NCBI GenBank assembly: GCA_945829225.1
Contig: CALZTY010000016.1
Location: forward strand, 1-45,787
Length of the DNA: 45,787 nucleotides
Source of the DNA: an uncultured Bacteroidales bacterium
GTDB lineage: Bacteria > Bacteroidota > Bacteroidia > Bacteroidales > Muribaculaceae
Direction of reading: 5' to 3'
Both the position numbers and the translations under genes were made by a program. This document shows, piece by piece, positions 24,191 to 33,765 of the stretch. The notes under the pieces were generated by a model. It saw nothing but the letters and a program-made list of their open reading frames with translations, made no database searches and had not been told where the DNA came from. Numbering within the stretch: the first letter of the stretch is position 1; each line of letters opens with the position of its first letter.

Positions 24191-25049
24191 CTACCTGTGT
24201 GGCATCATCATGGCAGTCGGAGCCGCCTTGGCAGCCGAAATCGCCGATCTCAATCGCCCCACTACACCGGTTGAGCCGACTCCGGCACCCACATGGTGGA
24301 GCAATCCCACGGCAACGCTCTACGTAGTGCCCCCGACATGGTGGGCGCAGATGCCTACAGATGCCTACAACGTGCTCGGCGCGCCTCGCGCCTTGGTCGA
24401 TGCTCGCGGCGACTATGTTCCGGGTTATGTGGTTACCGCCACCGCCTATGGCGAGGGCTGGGCTGTGGGCTACGGATTGATTGCCGGCACCGAGACCAAT
24501 CTGTGGCAACCAGCCGACGACCGCCGTGGCGACCTTGCCCGCCGTCTAATGTATATGGCGCTGATGTATCCCCAGACGCTGTGGCACGGGCGAGCCATTC
24601 AACTCTATGAAGACGGAGGATGGCCGCTGCTATCGCGTTACGGCATCGAGATATTGATGGAATGGCATCGTGCCGACCCCGTTGACGAGCGCGAAGTGGC
24701 TGAAATGCAGTCACTTGCCGCCGTTCAGGGCAATAAAAATCCCTTTGTTGCCATTCCCGACTTAGCCGAATACCTCTGGGGCGAGCATGCCGGCGAGCCA
24801 CTACCCGATGACGAGCCGACCCCACCGGTCAATACCCCCAAGCCACTGCGAGCCTCATACAGCATCTCGAGCGACAAGGTCATTGACCTATGTTCGCCCT
24901 ATGTGCCGTCGACAGCGTCATGGTCAATTGATGGGAAAGCCATTTCCACTCCATCCATAAGCCTTGTGGATATAGGCATCGGACGCCACGAATTAACTTT
25001 CACATCAACCACTGCCTCGGGCAGTATGCTATTTGATGTCAAGCCATGA
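24183..25049 (+). CDS. Secreted endonuclease I-like protein, catalytic motif not seen
   Basis: A 288-residue protein with a signal peptide (about 1-18, ending AALAAE). The C-terminal half of the endonuclease I (EndA/Vvn) fold is recognisable: DDRRGDLARRLMYMALMYP (112-130), EWHRADPVDERE (160-171), QGNKNPF (182-188) and AEYLWG (195-200). Active family members also have an N-terminal REH motif followed by a His-rich segment; in that position this protein has GYVVTATAYGEGWAVGYGL and no such His. After residue 205 a Pro-rich linker leads to a small beta-sandwich-like tail (about 220-288). It is therefore probably not an active nuclease. It overlaps the permease gene (ATGATTAA) and the next gene (ATGA). 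Confidence 0.72.
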   Translation: MINYLCGIIMAVGAALAAEIADLNRPTTPVEPTPAPTWWSNPTATLYVVPPTWWAQMPTDAYNVLGAPRALVDARGDYVPGYVVTATAYGEGWAVGYGLIAGTETNLWQPADDRRGDLARRLMYMALMYPQTLWHGRAIQLYEDGGWPLLSRYGIEILMEWHRADPVDEREVAEMQSLAAVQGNKNPFVAIPDLAEYLWGEHAGEPLPDDEPTPPVNTPKPLRASYSISSDKVIDLCSPYVPSTASWSIDGKAISTPSISLVDIGIGRHELTFTSTTASGSMLFDVKP

Positions 25050-25450
25050 AGAAGTGGGGTATCATACTGATAATTAGCGCCATATGCAGTGTAGCGTGCT
25101 CCCATGGCGGAGGCATCGACAACGACCGCCCCGACCCGGTGACACCCACACGCGATGACAAAGTCGTGGAGCAACTTGCCAACCCCGCCGAGCGCGTCGT
25201 AACGCCCGAATACACAATGAATTACCGCGACTGTGGAGTGATAATGGGTGCCGAAGCCGGCGGTGCGCTCTTCTGCATCGACACCGGCACCGGGCGGCGC
25301 GTCGATTTCAACCCCTCGGCAGCGACCCTATATATCGACAATCGCGCTGTCGCAGTAACCTCCACGCGCCTCGCCAAGGTCGATGCCGGCACTCGCTGGT
25401 GGATTATCACCACCGCAACCGACACCATCTTCTACGTCACCTCCCACTAA
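25046..25450 (+). CDS. Small lipoprotein, unknown
   Basis: A 134-residue protein with a probable lipoprotein signal (ending SVAC, Cys18, followed by SHGGGIDNDRPD). The mature part is beta-rich and includes YRDCGVIMGAEAGGALFCID, with two Cys that could form a disulphide, and ends in WWIITTATDTIFYVTSH. I do not recognise a family. Its ATGA overlap with the endonuclease I-like gene indicates coupled translation, and it closes this operon. No terminator is visible before parE. Confidence 0.65.
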   Translation: MKKWGIILIISAICSVACSHGGGIDNDRPDPVTPTRDDKVVEQLANPAERVVTPEYTMNYRDCGVIMGAEAGGALFCIDTGTGRRVDFNPSAATLYIDNRAVAVTSTRLAKVDAGTRWWIITTATDTIFYVTSH

Positions 25451-25507
25451 AAAACGTCAGTTGATAAAACTTGAAGGGAAAGATATCGGCGGTTGAGAAT
25501 TTTTTTG

Positions 25508-25515
25508 TATCTTTG
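25508..25515 (+). promoter_or_regulatory. -7 box immediately before parE
   Basis: TATCTTTG ends five bases before the ATG pair at 25520 and 25523, so the predicted transcription start is almost at the start codon. See the finding on a possible leaderless message. Confidence 0.55.
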
Positions 25516-25519
25516 CCGT

Positions 25520-27445
25520 ATGATGCAAGAACTTGAATTTGACCCTATCGAGGAGGTTACCCCGGTGGGTTCCGACTATACCGAAGAGGATATACAAACG
25601 CTTGACCCGATGGAGCATATACGGCGCCGTCCGGGTATGTACATCGGCAAATTGGGCGACGGCTCGGGCAGCGACGATGGTATCTACGTGTTGCTCAAGG
25701 AGGTGCTCGACAATGCCATCGACGAATATATGATGGGCTTTGGCAAGGAAATCGTCATCGACATCGCCGACGGAGCCGTGTCGGTGCGCGACTACGGTCG
25801 AGGCGTACCACTGGGCAAACTTGTCGAGGTAGCCTCGACGATGAACACCGGAGCCAAGTATGACAGCAAGGCATTCAAGAAGTCGGTCGGGCTTAACGGC
25901 GTGGGTCTCAAGGCAGTAAATGCCCTGTCGACGAGTTTTGAGATATGCTCGACTCGCGAGGGGAAGGCTCGCCGCGCCTGCTTTGCCGCCGGTGTGCTCA
26001 CCTCGCAGGAAGACTTCGACGCCCCCGACGAGCGCTCGGGCACATATGTCCACTTTGTCCCCGACCCCTCGATATTCACCAATTATGTCTACCACGACGA
26101 GTATGTCGAGGCACTGCTGCGCAATTACACCTATCTCAATACCGGCTTGCGTATCGTCTACAACGGGCGCTCGTATATCTCGCGCCACGGTCTGCTCGAT
26201 TTGTTGCAGCAGAATATGATACAAGACCCCATGTACCCCATCATCCACCTCAGCGGCGACGATATCGAGGTGGCAATCACCCATGCGCGTCAGTATGGCG
26301 AGGAGTACTACTCATTTGTCAACGGACAGCACACCACCCAGGGTGGCACCCACCTCACAGCCTACAAGGATGCCCTCTCGCGCACGTTCAAGGAATTCTT
26401 CGGGCGCAACTTCGAGCCGGTGGACATCCGCAACGGCATCGTAGCGGCTATCGCCATCAAGGTCGAGGAGCCGGTGTTTGAGTCACAGACCAAGACCAAA
26501 CTCGGTTCGCGCGATATGGGTCCGGATGGTCCCACCGTGGCAAAGTATGTGGGCGACTTCATCAAGAAAGAACTCGACGACTACCTCCACCGCAACCTCG
26601 ACACTGCAGATATCATTTTGCGCAAAATACAAGAGAGCGAGCGCGACCGCAAGGCAATGGCAGGCGTGTCGAAACTGGCGCGCGAGAAAGCCAAGAAGGT
26701 ATCTCTCAACAATCGCAAACTAATTGACTGCAACATCCACCTGAGCGATGTGCGCGGTGACGAAGCCAAGAAAGCCGCCTCGTCGATCTTCCTCACCGAG
26801 GGCGACTCGGCAGGCGGCTCCATCACCAAGGTGCGAGATGCCGACACCCAGGCGGTATTTATGCTCCGCGGCAAGCCCCTTAACTGCTATGGGCTCACCA
26901 AGAAAGTGGTGTACGAGAATGATGAATTCAACCTGCTGCAAGCGGCACTCAACATCGAGAACGACATAGACTCCTTGCGCTACAACAAGGTGATTATCGC
27001 CACCGATGCCGATGTCGATGGCATGCACATACGCCTGCTGCTCATCACCTTCTTCTTGCAGTTCTTCCCCGAGTTGATAAAGCGCGGACACGTGTTCGTG
27101 CTCCAGACACCGCTGTTCCGTGTGCGCAACAGCCTCAAGGCATCGCGCGGCTCCAAGGGTCGCGATGCCGAGACCTACTACTGCTACACCGACAAGGAGC
27201 GCCTCGATGCCATCGAGCGCTTGGGCGACAAAGCCGAGATTACTCGCTTCAAAGGCTTGGGCGAGATTTCGCCCGACGAGTTCCGCGATTTCATCGGACC
27301 GGAAATGCGCTTGGAGCGCGTGACCTTGCAGAAAGAAGATGCCGTGGATGCCCTGATGGAGTTCTACATGGGCAAGAATACCATGGAACGCCAAGAATTT
27401 ATCATCAATAACCTCGTAATCGAAGATGACCGCGAACTCTCCTGA
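25520..27445 (+). CDS. parE: DNA topoisomerase IV subunit B
   Basis: A 641-residue GHKL-ATPase/Toprim subunit that with ParC decatenates daughter chromosomes. The N-terminus [17 protein letters not shown] is followed by [17 protein letters not shown] (catalytic Glu61, Mg-binding Asn65) and DYGRGVP (91-97). Further motifs are [12 protein letters not shown], the transducer region around [10 protein letters not shown], and the Toprim motifs [10 protein letters not shown] (about 424-433) and [12 protein letters not shown] (about 493-504). It ends [13 protein letters not shown] plus tail. [19 protein letters not shown] distinguishes it from GyrB, which has a GLHHLVYEV-type loop. I use the ATG at 25520; the ATG at 25523 is equally possible. 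A longer frame from 25493 precedes the -7 box. Confidence 0.92.
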   Translation: MMQELEFDPIEEVTPVGSDYTEEDIQTLDPMEHIRRRPGMYIGKLGDGSGSDDGIYVLLKEVLDNAIDEYMMGFGKEIVIDIADGAVSVRDYGRGVPLGKLVEVASTMNTGAKYDSKAFKKSVGLNGVGLKAVNALSTSFEICSTREGKARRACFAAGVLTSQEDFDAPDERSGTYVHFVPDPSIFTNYVYHDEYVEALLRNYTYLNTGLRIVYNGRSYISRHGLLDLLQQNMIQDPMYPIIHLSGDDIEVAITHARQYGEEYYSFVNGQHTTQGGTHLTAYKDALSRTFKEFFGRNFEPVDIRNGIVAAIAIKVEEPVFESQTKTKLGSRDMGPDGPTVAKYVGDFIKKELDDYLHRNLDTADIILRKIQESERDRKAMAGVSKLAREKAKKVSLNNRKLIDCNIHLSDVRGDEAKKAASSIFLTEGDSAGGSITKVRDADTQAVFMLRGKPLNCYGLTKKVVYENDEFNLLQAALNIENDIDSLRYNKVIIATDADVDGMHIRLLLITFFLQFFPELIKRGHVFVLQTPLFRVRNSLKASRGSKGRDAETYYCYTDKERLDAIERLGDKAEITRFKGLGEISPDEFRDFIGPEMRLERVTLQKEDAVDALMEFYMGKNTMERQEFIINNLVIEDDRELS

Positions 27446-27449
27446 AACG

Positions 27450-27917
27450 ATGCGCTGCGCCCTGTTTGCGGGCAGTTTTGACCCCTTCACCATCGGGCAT
27501 GCCTCGATAGTGGAGCGCGGGCTTGCCCTCTTCGATAGGGTAGTGATCGCCGTGGGCGTCAATGCCGCCAAGAGCGGTGCCGCAGCCGCCGACGAGCGTC
27601 TCGAAGCCATCCGTAGCCTCTATGCCGACAATCCTCGCGTAGATGCAATTACATATAGCGGCTCGCTCACCGTCGATGTAGCCGCCGCCCATGGCTGTCG
27701 CTGGCTCCTGCGCGGAGTGCGCTCGGTGCGCGACTTCGAGTACGAGCGCGACCTCGCCGACCTCAACCGCCGCATCAGCGGCATCGAGACCGTCTTCCTC
27801 TTTGCCCTGCCCGAGCACGGCGCCGTGTCGTCCTCGGCGGTGCGCGAATTGCGCTCCTACGGGCACGATATAACACCTTTCTTACCCCAACCACACACAA
27901 CAATTAAAGAAAAATGA
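27450..27917 (+). CDS. coaD: Phosphopantetheine adenylyltransferase
   Basis: A 155-residue enzyme of coenzyme A synthesis: 4'-phosphopantetheine + ATP to dephospho-CoA + PPi. MRCALFAGSFDPFTIGH (1-17) holds the TxGH nucleotidyl-transfer motif. GVNAAKSG and WLLRGVRSVRDFEYERDLADLNR are typical CoaD stretches, and SSSAVREL corresponds to the ISSTxVRE nucleotide-binding motif. The ATG at 27450 gives the normal CoaD length and N-terminus; an ATG at 27426 overlapping parE would add eight residues. The 3' end overlaps the S41 peptidase gene by 4 nt. Confidence 0.94.
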   Translation: MRCALFAGSFDPFTIGHASIVERGLALFDRVVIAVGVNAAKSGAAAADERLEAIRSLYADNPRVDAITYSGSLTVDVAAAHGCRWLLRGVRSVRDFEYERDLADLNRRISGIETVFLFALPEHGAVSSSAVRELRSYGHDITPFLPQPHTTIKEK

Positions 27918-29521
27918 AGAAATTACTATTCCTATCTTTGGCATTAACAGCCGCTCTGTACCTCTTTGGCAGACAGCAAAGTACCAACTACGAGATAACC
28001 CCCGAGCAGAAACTGCGCATGGCAGCGGTGCTCATCGAGAGTTACTATGTCGAGAATGTCAACAGCGACAGCATAGTCGACCAAGCCATCATCGCCATGC
28101 TCGAGACCCTCGACCCTCACTCGCAATACTCCACCCCCGAGGAGACCGCCGAATTCAGCCAGCCGCTTGAAGGCAAATTCAGTGGCATCGGCATCCAATT
28201 CAGCATGGTCGAGGACACCGTATACGTCATTCAGCCCACTGCCGGAGGACCCTCAGAGAAGGTGGGCATACGCCCCGGCGACCGCATCATCAGTTGCAAT
28301 GACACCGTCATCGCCGGACAGAAACTCAAGAATAGCGGCATCATCAAGGTGCTGCGCGGTCCCAAGGGCACAGTTGCCAATCTCAAAATCAAACGCTTAG
28401 GCACCGACGGGCTTATCGAGTTCCGCGTGGTGCGCGACGATATACCCATCTACAGCGTCGATGCCGCATATATGGTCACCGACGAAGTGGGCTTCATCTC
28501 CATCATTCGCTTCGGCGAAACTACCGCCCAGGAGGTGCACGATGCCGTCAATCGCCTCAGCCGACAAGGCATGAAGCACCTGATAGTCGACCTCTCGGGC
28601 AACGGCGGCGGCTACCTCGGTGCCGCCTACGACATCGCAAGCCTCTTCCTCAATCCCGGCGACCCGGTGGTGTTCACTCGTGGCTTGCACGTTCCCGACT
28701 CATATTTCAACGTCGAAACACGCTCGGATATCAATGTTGACCGCCTGGTGGTGATGGTCGACCAATACTCGGCATCGGCATCCGAAATCTTCTCGGGCGC
28801 CATGCAGGACAACGACCGCGGCTTGGTAGTCGGTCGTCGCACCTTCGGCAAAGGACTCGTGCAGCGTCCCTTCCCCTTCCCCGACGGCTCGATGATACGC
28901 CTGACCACCTCGCGCTATTATACCCCTACCGGGCGGTGCATCCAGAAGCCCTACACTCGCGGGCAAGGCGATGATTATCAACTCGATATGCTCAATCGCT
29001 ACAATAGTGGCGAACTGTGGCACGCCGACAGCATCAAGGTCGACACCACCGAGGTGTACTACACCCTGCGCAACCACCGCACCGTATATGGCGGTGGCGG
29101 CATCATCCCCGATGTCTTTGTGCCCGTCGACACCTCATATACCTCGCATTACTATCGCGACCTCATCGCCCGCGGCACTCTCAACAAGTTCACCCTCAAC
29201 TACATAGAGCAACACCGCAAGCAACTGCGCAAGCAATATCCCGACGAGGATGCCCTCGCCGCCAACTTTGAGGTATCGCAGGAGATGCTCCAAGAACTCA
29301 TCACCGTTGCCGAGACAGATGAAATTCCCTACAACGAGGAGGAATTCAACACCTCGCGCCCGCTGATTACCGCTGTCATCAAGGGCTTGATGCTCCGCGA
29401 CTTATACGAAAACGGCACATACGTCCGCGCCACCAATCCTCTCAACAAGGACTTCAATGCCGCGTTGGAACTCATCACCGACCCCGAACGTTATAATGCC
29501 TTACTCCAAGGTAAAAATTAA
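27914..29521 (+). CDS. S41 family C-terminal processing peptidase
   Basis: A 535-residue periplasmic serine protease. An N-terminal hydrophobic segment (LLFLSLALTAALYLF) anchors or exports it. A helical cap region with TLDPHSQYSTPEE leads to a PDZ domain (about 88-165; GIGIQFS, GGPSEKVGIRPGDRI). The S41 core carries LSGNGGGYLGAA (227-238), DQYSASASEIFSGAM with catalytic Ser288, and RRTFGKGLVQ with Lys313 of the Ser-Lys dyad. A C-terminal helical tail of about 150 residues follows. Homologues trim C-termini of envelope proteins. It is coupled to coaD by an ATGA overlap. Confidence 0.94.
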   Translation: MKKLLFLSLALTAALYLFGRQQSTNYEITPEQKLRMAAVLIESYYVENVNSDSIVDQAIIAMLETLDPHSQYSTPEETAEFSQPLEGKFSGIGIQFSMVEDTVYVIQPTAGGPSEKVGIRPGDRIISCNDTVIAGQKLKNSGIIKVLRGPKGTVANLKIKRLGTDGLIEFRVVRDDIPIYSVDAAYMVTDEVGFISIIRFGETTAQEVHDAVNRLSRQGMKHLIVDLSGNGGGYLGAAYDIASLFLNPGDPVVFTRGLHVPDSYFNVETRSDINVDRLVVMVDQYSASASEIFSGAMQDNDRGLVVGRRTFGKGLVQRPFPFPDGSMIRLTTSRYYTPTGRCIQKPYTRGQGDDYQLDMLNRYNSGELWHADSIKVDTTEVYYTLRNHRTVYGGGGIIPDVFVPVDTSYTSHYYRDLIARGTLNKFTLNYIEQHRKQLRKQYPDEDALAANFEVSQEMLQELITVAETDEIPYNEEEFNTSRPLITAVIKGLMLRDLYENGTYVRATNPLNKDFNAALELITDPERYNALLQGKN

Positions 29522-29556
29522 TATTATTTAACAAGTCACACTAAAGCCATACAATT

Positions 29557-30162
29557 ATGACTTTCTCACAACAATGCAACGACATCTTTGACCGCTGTGT
29601 CAAGGCTTACCACATCACCGACGACATCGATGCACCGGTGGAAAATCCCTATGCAGCGGATACCATTGAACACACACTATTTGAGAAAAACCTCATCGAT
29701 GCTCGCCAGTGGCACATGGAGGACATCATCCGCGACCCTGCTATCGACCCCGCCGAGGCATTGGTGCTCAAGCGCCGCATCGACCGCTCCAACCAAGAGC
29801 GCACCGACCTCGTCGAGGATATCGACACCTACTTCCGCGATAAATATTCATCGGTGGCAACGGCACCCGATGCCACCATCAACACCGAGACCCCGGCATG
29901 GGCAATCGACCGCCTGTCGATACTCGCGCTGAAGATATACCACATGGACCTCGAGGCACATCGCCCCGATGCCGCACCCGAGCACCGCGCCCGCTGTGCC
30001 GGCAAGTTGGATATCCTGCTGCAGCAACGCGTGGACCTCGGCGGAGCCATTGATACCCTCTTGGACGATATCGCTGCCGGGCGCAAATATATGAAGGTGT
30101 ACAAACAAATGAAAATGTACAACGACGCCGACACCAATCCGGTGCTCTATGGTGCAAAATAA
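29557..30162 (+). CDS. DUF4254 protein
   Basis: A 201-residue helical cytosolic protein that I recognise as DUF4254, of unknown function and often next to glycosyltransferases in Bacteroidetes. Visible family features include HTLFEKNLIDARQWHMEDIIRDP (split across helices 1 and 2), KRRIDRSNQERTDLVE and LSILALKIYHM, with C-terminal LLQQRVDLGGAIDTLL. It has no signal or membrane segment. It starts 36 nt after the peptidase gene and overlaps the GT9 gene by 14 nt, so the two are probably co-translated and may act in the same lipid-linked glycan step. Confidence 0.85.
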   Translation: MTFSQQCNDIFDRCVKAYHITDDIDAPVENPYAADTIEHTLFEKNLIDARQWHMEDIIRDPAIDPAEALVLKRRIDRSNQERTDLVEDIDTYFRDKYSSVATAPDATINTETPAWAIDRLSILALKIYHMDLEAHRPDAAPEHRARCAGKLDILLQQRVDLGGAIDTLLDDIAAGRKYMKVYKQMKMYNDADTNPVLYGAK

Positions 30163-31240
30163 CACAGCGAACAATGCCTACGGGCTGAAGTCGGTGCTGA
30201 TAGCGCGCTTCTCAGCCATCGGCGACGTGGCGATGACCGTTCCGGTCATCTACAGCGCGTGTCGGTGCTATCCCGCTGTGCATTTCACCATGGTGACACG
30301 CCCGGCGATGACAGCCATCTTTGTCAATCCGCCTGAAAACCTCAGCGTGGTGGGTGTGGACCTCAAGGAGCAATACCGAGGCATCGCAGGCATGCGCCGC
30401 TTGGTGAGCGACATGGTGCGCGAGCACCACATCGACTGCTTTGTCGACCTGCACGATGTGCTGCGCACTCGCCTGATGGGCATTTTCTGCCGTCTGCGCC
30501 GCATCCGCGTGGCGCGTATCAACAAGGGACGAGGCTCCAAGCGCGCCCTGACTCGCCGCAACAACAAGGTGATGTTGCCGCTGATATCGCAACGCGCACG
30601 CTACCGCGAGGCATTCTTTCATGCCGGGCTACCCCTCACCGAGCACTTCGAGGGCTTGTATGGTGGGCGCAATGCCGCCGACCCGGCGATATTTGCCGGT
30701 ATCACTGCCCCCAAGCCCGAGGGCGAGCAATGGATAGGCATCGCACCCTTTGCGGCTCACAACGGCAAGGTGTATCCGCCCGAAATGATGTACGACGTGG
30801 TTGCGCGACTCGCCGAGCGCCAGTCGACTCGTATCTTCCTATTAGGTGGCGGAGGCAACGAGCAGCAAATCCTCGAGGCATGGGCTGCCAGGATCCCGCA
30901 AGCGACCTGTCTTGCCGGCAAGCGCAACGGCTTCGCCGTGGAATTGGCGCTCTTCAACCACCTCGACGTGATGCTCACCATGGACTCGGCAAATATGCAC
31001 CTGGCATCCATTGCCTCAACCCCGACAGTGAGCGTGTGGGGCGCCACCCACTCCTACTGCGGCTTCAAGGGCTGGCGACAGAGCGACGACGATATGGTGC
31101 AAGTGCCCATGACCTGCCGACCCTGCTCGGTGTTCGGCAATAAACCCTGCCACCGCGGCGACTACCTGTGCCTCACCGCCATCAAGCCCGAGGCTATCGT
31201 AGACAAAGTGGAGCAAAAATTACAGCATAAAAGCCTATGA
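30149..31240 (+). CDS. Glycosyltransferase family 9 (heptosyltransferase-like)
   Basis: A 363-residue GT-B enzyme. [20 protein letters not shown] (15-34) is the GT9 N-terminal acceptor-side motif, and [16 protein letters not shown] follows the family. The C-terminal nucleotide-sugar domain shows [26 protein letters not shown] and [24 protein letters not shown], and ends with a Cys-containing [15 protein letters not shown] loop. GT9 enzymes add heptoses or other sugars to the lipopolysaccharide core from the cytosolic face. The sugar used here cannot be told. It overlaps DUF4254 upstream and ruvB downstream (ATGA). Confidence 0.92.
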   Translation: MVQNNTANNAYGLKSVLIARFSAIGDVAMTVPVIYSACRCYPAVHFTMVTRPAMTAIFVNPPENLSVVGVDLKEQYRGIAGMRRLVSDMVREHHIDCFVDLHDVLRTRLMGIFCRLRRIRVARINKGRGSKRALTRRNNKVMLPLISQRARYREAFFHAGLPLTEHFEGLYGGRNAADPAIFAGITAPKPEGEQWIGIAPFAAHNGKVYPPEMMYDVVARLAERQSTRIFLLGGGGNEQQILEAWAARIPQATCLAGKRNGFAVELALFNHLDVMLTMDSANMHLASIASTPTVSVWGATHSYCGFKGWRQSDDDMVQVPMTCRPCSVFGNKPCHRGDYLCLTAIKPEAIVDKVEQKLQHKSL

Positions 31241-32256
31241 GCGAAGAATTTGACATACGCGCACAACAAGGCGACAGCGAAGTGGAAAAGGCGTTGCGCC
31301 CGTTGAGTTTTGACGCGTTCAGCGGTCAAGACAAGATAGTCGAGAACCTGCGCATCTTCGTGGCAGCCGCCCGCATGCGCCACGAGTCACTCGACCACCT
31401 GTTGCTCTTCGGACCTCCCGGCTTGGGCAAGACCACCCTCGCCGGCATCATCGCCAACGAACTCGGTGTGGGCTTCAAGGTGACCTCGGGACCCGTCCTC
31501 GACAAGCCCGGCGACCTCGCCGGCATCCTCACATCGCTCGACGAGAACGATGTGCTGTTCATCGACGAAATCCACCGTCTGAGCCGTGTAGTCGAGGAGT
31601 ATCTCTACTCGGCGATGGAGGATTATCGCATTGATATAATGATAGATAAGGGTCCGGGAGCGCGATCGGTACAACTGACGCTCAACCACTTCACCCTCAT
31701 CGGCGCTACTACTCGCAGCGGCTTGCTCACCGCACCGTTGCGTGCCCGCTTCGGCATCAATGCCCACCTCGAATACTACGACCACGAGGTGTTGCGCCGC
31801 ATCATCCTGCGCAGTGCCGCCTTGCTGAAGATACAGTGCTCCAACGAAGCCGCCGGCGAGATTGCCATGCGCAGCCGCGGCACGCCACGTATCGCCAATG
31901 CCCTGTTGCGCCGTGTGCGCGACTTCGCCCAGGTCAAGGGCTCCGGCGTCATCGACACCGAGATTGCTCGCTATGCCCTCGAGGCGCTCAACATCGACCG
32001 CTACGGGCTCGATGAAGTTGATAACAAATTGCTAAACACCATTATACAGAAGTTCAAGGGCGGACCGGTGGGCTTGAGCACCATCGCCACCGCCTTGGGC
32101 GAAGACCCCGGCACCATCGAGGAGGTCTACGAGCCATTCCTCATCAAGGAAGGCTTCATCAAGCGCACTCCTCGCGGGCGCGAAGTCACCGCCCTCGCCT
32201 ACGAACATCTCGGAGCCAAGCGTCCGGGTATGGACGACCTCGGGCTCTTCGGTTAA
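31237..32256 (+). CDS. ruvB: Holliday junction branch migration helicase RuvB
   Basis: A 339-residue AAA+ motor that with RuvA drives branch migration. Walker [10 protein letters not shown] (59-67), Walker B VLFIDEIH (106-113), sensor-1 LIGATTRSG (154-162) and the arginine-finger stretch PLRARFG (167-173) are all intact. The winged-helix C-terminus ends [29 protein letters not shown] sequence followed by RTPRGREVT. The start codon overlaps the GT9 stop (ATGA), embedding a DNA-repair gene between envelope-glycan genes. ruvA and ruvC are not in the window. Confidence 0.97.
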   Translation: MSEEFDIRAQQGDSEVEKALRPLSFDAFSGQDKIVENLRIFVAAARMRHESLDHLLLFGPPGLGKTTLAGIIANELGVGFKVTSGPVLDKPGDLAGILTSLDENDVLFIDEIHRLSRVVEEYLYSAMEDYRIDIMIDKGPGARSVQLTLNHFTLIGATTRSGLLTAPLRARFGINAHLEYYDHEVLRRIILRSAALLKIQCSNEAAGEIAMRSRGTPRIANALLRRVRDFAQVKGSGVIDTEIARYALEALNIDRYGLDEVDNKLLNTIIQKFKGGPVGLSTIATALGEDPGTIEEVYEPFLIKEGFIKRTPRGREVTALAYEHLGAKRPGMDDLGLFG

Positions 32257-32268
32257 CACACTATCCCT

Positions 32269-33765
32269 ATGGCAGGTATCAAATCATTGGCAAAAGACAC
32301 AGCCATCTATGGCATGTCGTCGATAGTGGGGCGCTTCCTCAACTGGTGCCTTGTACCACTATATACCCTGACGTTTGCCGCCTCGGAGTATGGCATCGTG
32401 ACGCTGATCTACGCCGTGGTGGCGCTCGCCCTGTGCGTGCTCACTTACGGCATGGAGACCGGCTTCTTCCGCTTTGCCAACCACGAGCGCTGGAGCGACC
32501 CTATGGAGGTCTACTCCACATGCCTTATCTCGCTGGCTACCACATCGTTGCTCTTTATCGGGGCTGTATGGATCTGTCTCGGCGATGCCGCGGCGGCGAT
32601 GCAGTGTGCCGACCACCCGGAGTATGTGATGATGATGGCGGTGTGCGTCGCCTTGGATGCGTTCATGGCTATCCCCTTCGGCTATCTGCGCTACCGCAAG
32701 CGCCCTATGCGCTTTGCCTTGCTGCGCTTGGTCAATATCGGGCTGAATATCGGGCTAAACCTCTTCTTCATACTCCTGTGCCCGCAGGTGCTGATGGTCT
32801 ATTGCCCTGAGTTCACACTGACCTTCTACGACCCGGAATTTGGCATCGGCTACATCTTTCTCTCAAATCTCATCGCCTCGGCGGTCAATCTGCTGATGAT
32901 GTACCCCGAGTTGCACGGTTTCCGCTGGCGCTTCAACGGCAAATTGTGGCGCGAGATGCTCCGTTACTCGGCACCCTTGCTGGTGCTGGGCGTTGCCGGC
33001 ATTATGAATCAAACTATCGACAAACTGCTCTATCCCACCCTGGCAGCCGGACGCGGCGATGTGCTCGACGGGCTGGGCATCTACGGTGCCAATTACAAGA
33101 TTGCCATCGTCATGGTGGTGTTTATCCAGGCGTTTCGCTTTGCCTATGAGCCGTTTATCTTTGCTCGCAGCAAGGATGCCGGCGACGAAAAATATCAAGC
33201 ATACCGCGATGCAATGAAGTATTTTGTCATCTTCGCCCTCATCCTCTTCCTGGGCGTGATGTACTATATGGACTTCCTCAAGTACTTCATCTCGCCACGC
33301 TATTTCAGCGGATTGAAGGTGGTGCCTGTGGTGATGATGGCAGAGTTGTTCTTTGGCATTTTCTTCAACTTGTCGCTGTGGTACAAACTCACCGACCGCA
33401 CCATCTGGGGCATGTGGTTCTCGATTATGGGCTTGTGTATCACGGTGATACTCAATGTGATACTCGTGCCACGCATCGGCTACATGGGCTGTGCATGGGC
33501 TGCATTCTGCTCCTACGGCACCATGATGGCGGTGAGTTACTATGTGGGCAAGCGCAAGCACCCCATCGGCTACGAGACCGGGCGCATCCTCTCGTATGTG
33601 GGCATAGCCGCCGTGCTCTACGTGGTGGGTATTTATTGCCCAACACCCTGGAATATTGCTAATTACATCATACGCGCCGCGCTGTTGGCACTCTTTGTGC
33701 TCATCGTCATCCGCCGCGAGTCCATCCCCCTGCCGGGCAAGTTACAACGCCTGATAAAACGATGA
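32269..33765 (+). CDS. Polysaccharide/lipid-linked oligosaccharide flippase (MOP superfamily)
   Basis: A 498-residue inner-membrane protein with about 12-14 hydrophobic helices, starting MAGIKSLAKDTAIYGMSSIVGRFLNWCLVPLY, split here over the amphipathic start and helix 1 typical of Wzx-type flippases. FRFAYEPFIFARSKD (about 292-306) and SLWYKLTDRT loops follow the family, and the C-terminus ends in a basic PGKLQRLIKR. It probably moves a lipid-linked sugar unit across the inner membrane. It lies 12 nt after ruvB and overlaps the GT4 gene (ATGA), which supports a shared role in an extracellular or O-antigen-type polysaccharide. Its substrate is not predictable. Confidence 0.88.
   Translation: MAGIKSLAKDTAIYGMSSIVGRFLNWCLVPLYTLTFAASEYGIVTLIYAVVALALCVLTYGMETGFFRFANHERWSDPMEVYSTCLISLATTSLLFIGAVWICLGDAAAAMQCADHPEYVMMMAVCVALDAFMAIPFGYLRYRKRPMRFALLRLVNIGLNIGLNLFFILLCPQVLMVYCPEFTLTFYDPEFGIGYIFLSNLIASAVNLLMMYPELHGFRWRFNGKLWREMLRYSAPLLVLGVAGIMNQTIDKLLYPTLAAGRGDVLDGLGIYGANYKIAIVMVVFIQAFRFAYEPFIFARSKDAGDEKYQAYRDAMKYFVIFALILFLGVMYYMDFLKYFISPRYFSGLKVVPVVMMAELFFGIFFNLSLWYKLTDRTIWGMWFSIMGLCITVILNVILVPRIGYMGCAWAAFCSYGTMMAVSYYVGKRKHPIGYETGRILSYVGIAAVLYVVGIYCPTPWNIANYIIRAALLALFVLIVIRRESIPLPGKLQRLIKR

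Noticed and set aside
26720..27610. 296-residue open frame antisense to parE and coaD
   Set aside because: It spans two well-supported genes on the opposite strand and has no family features.
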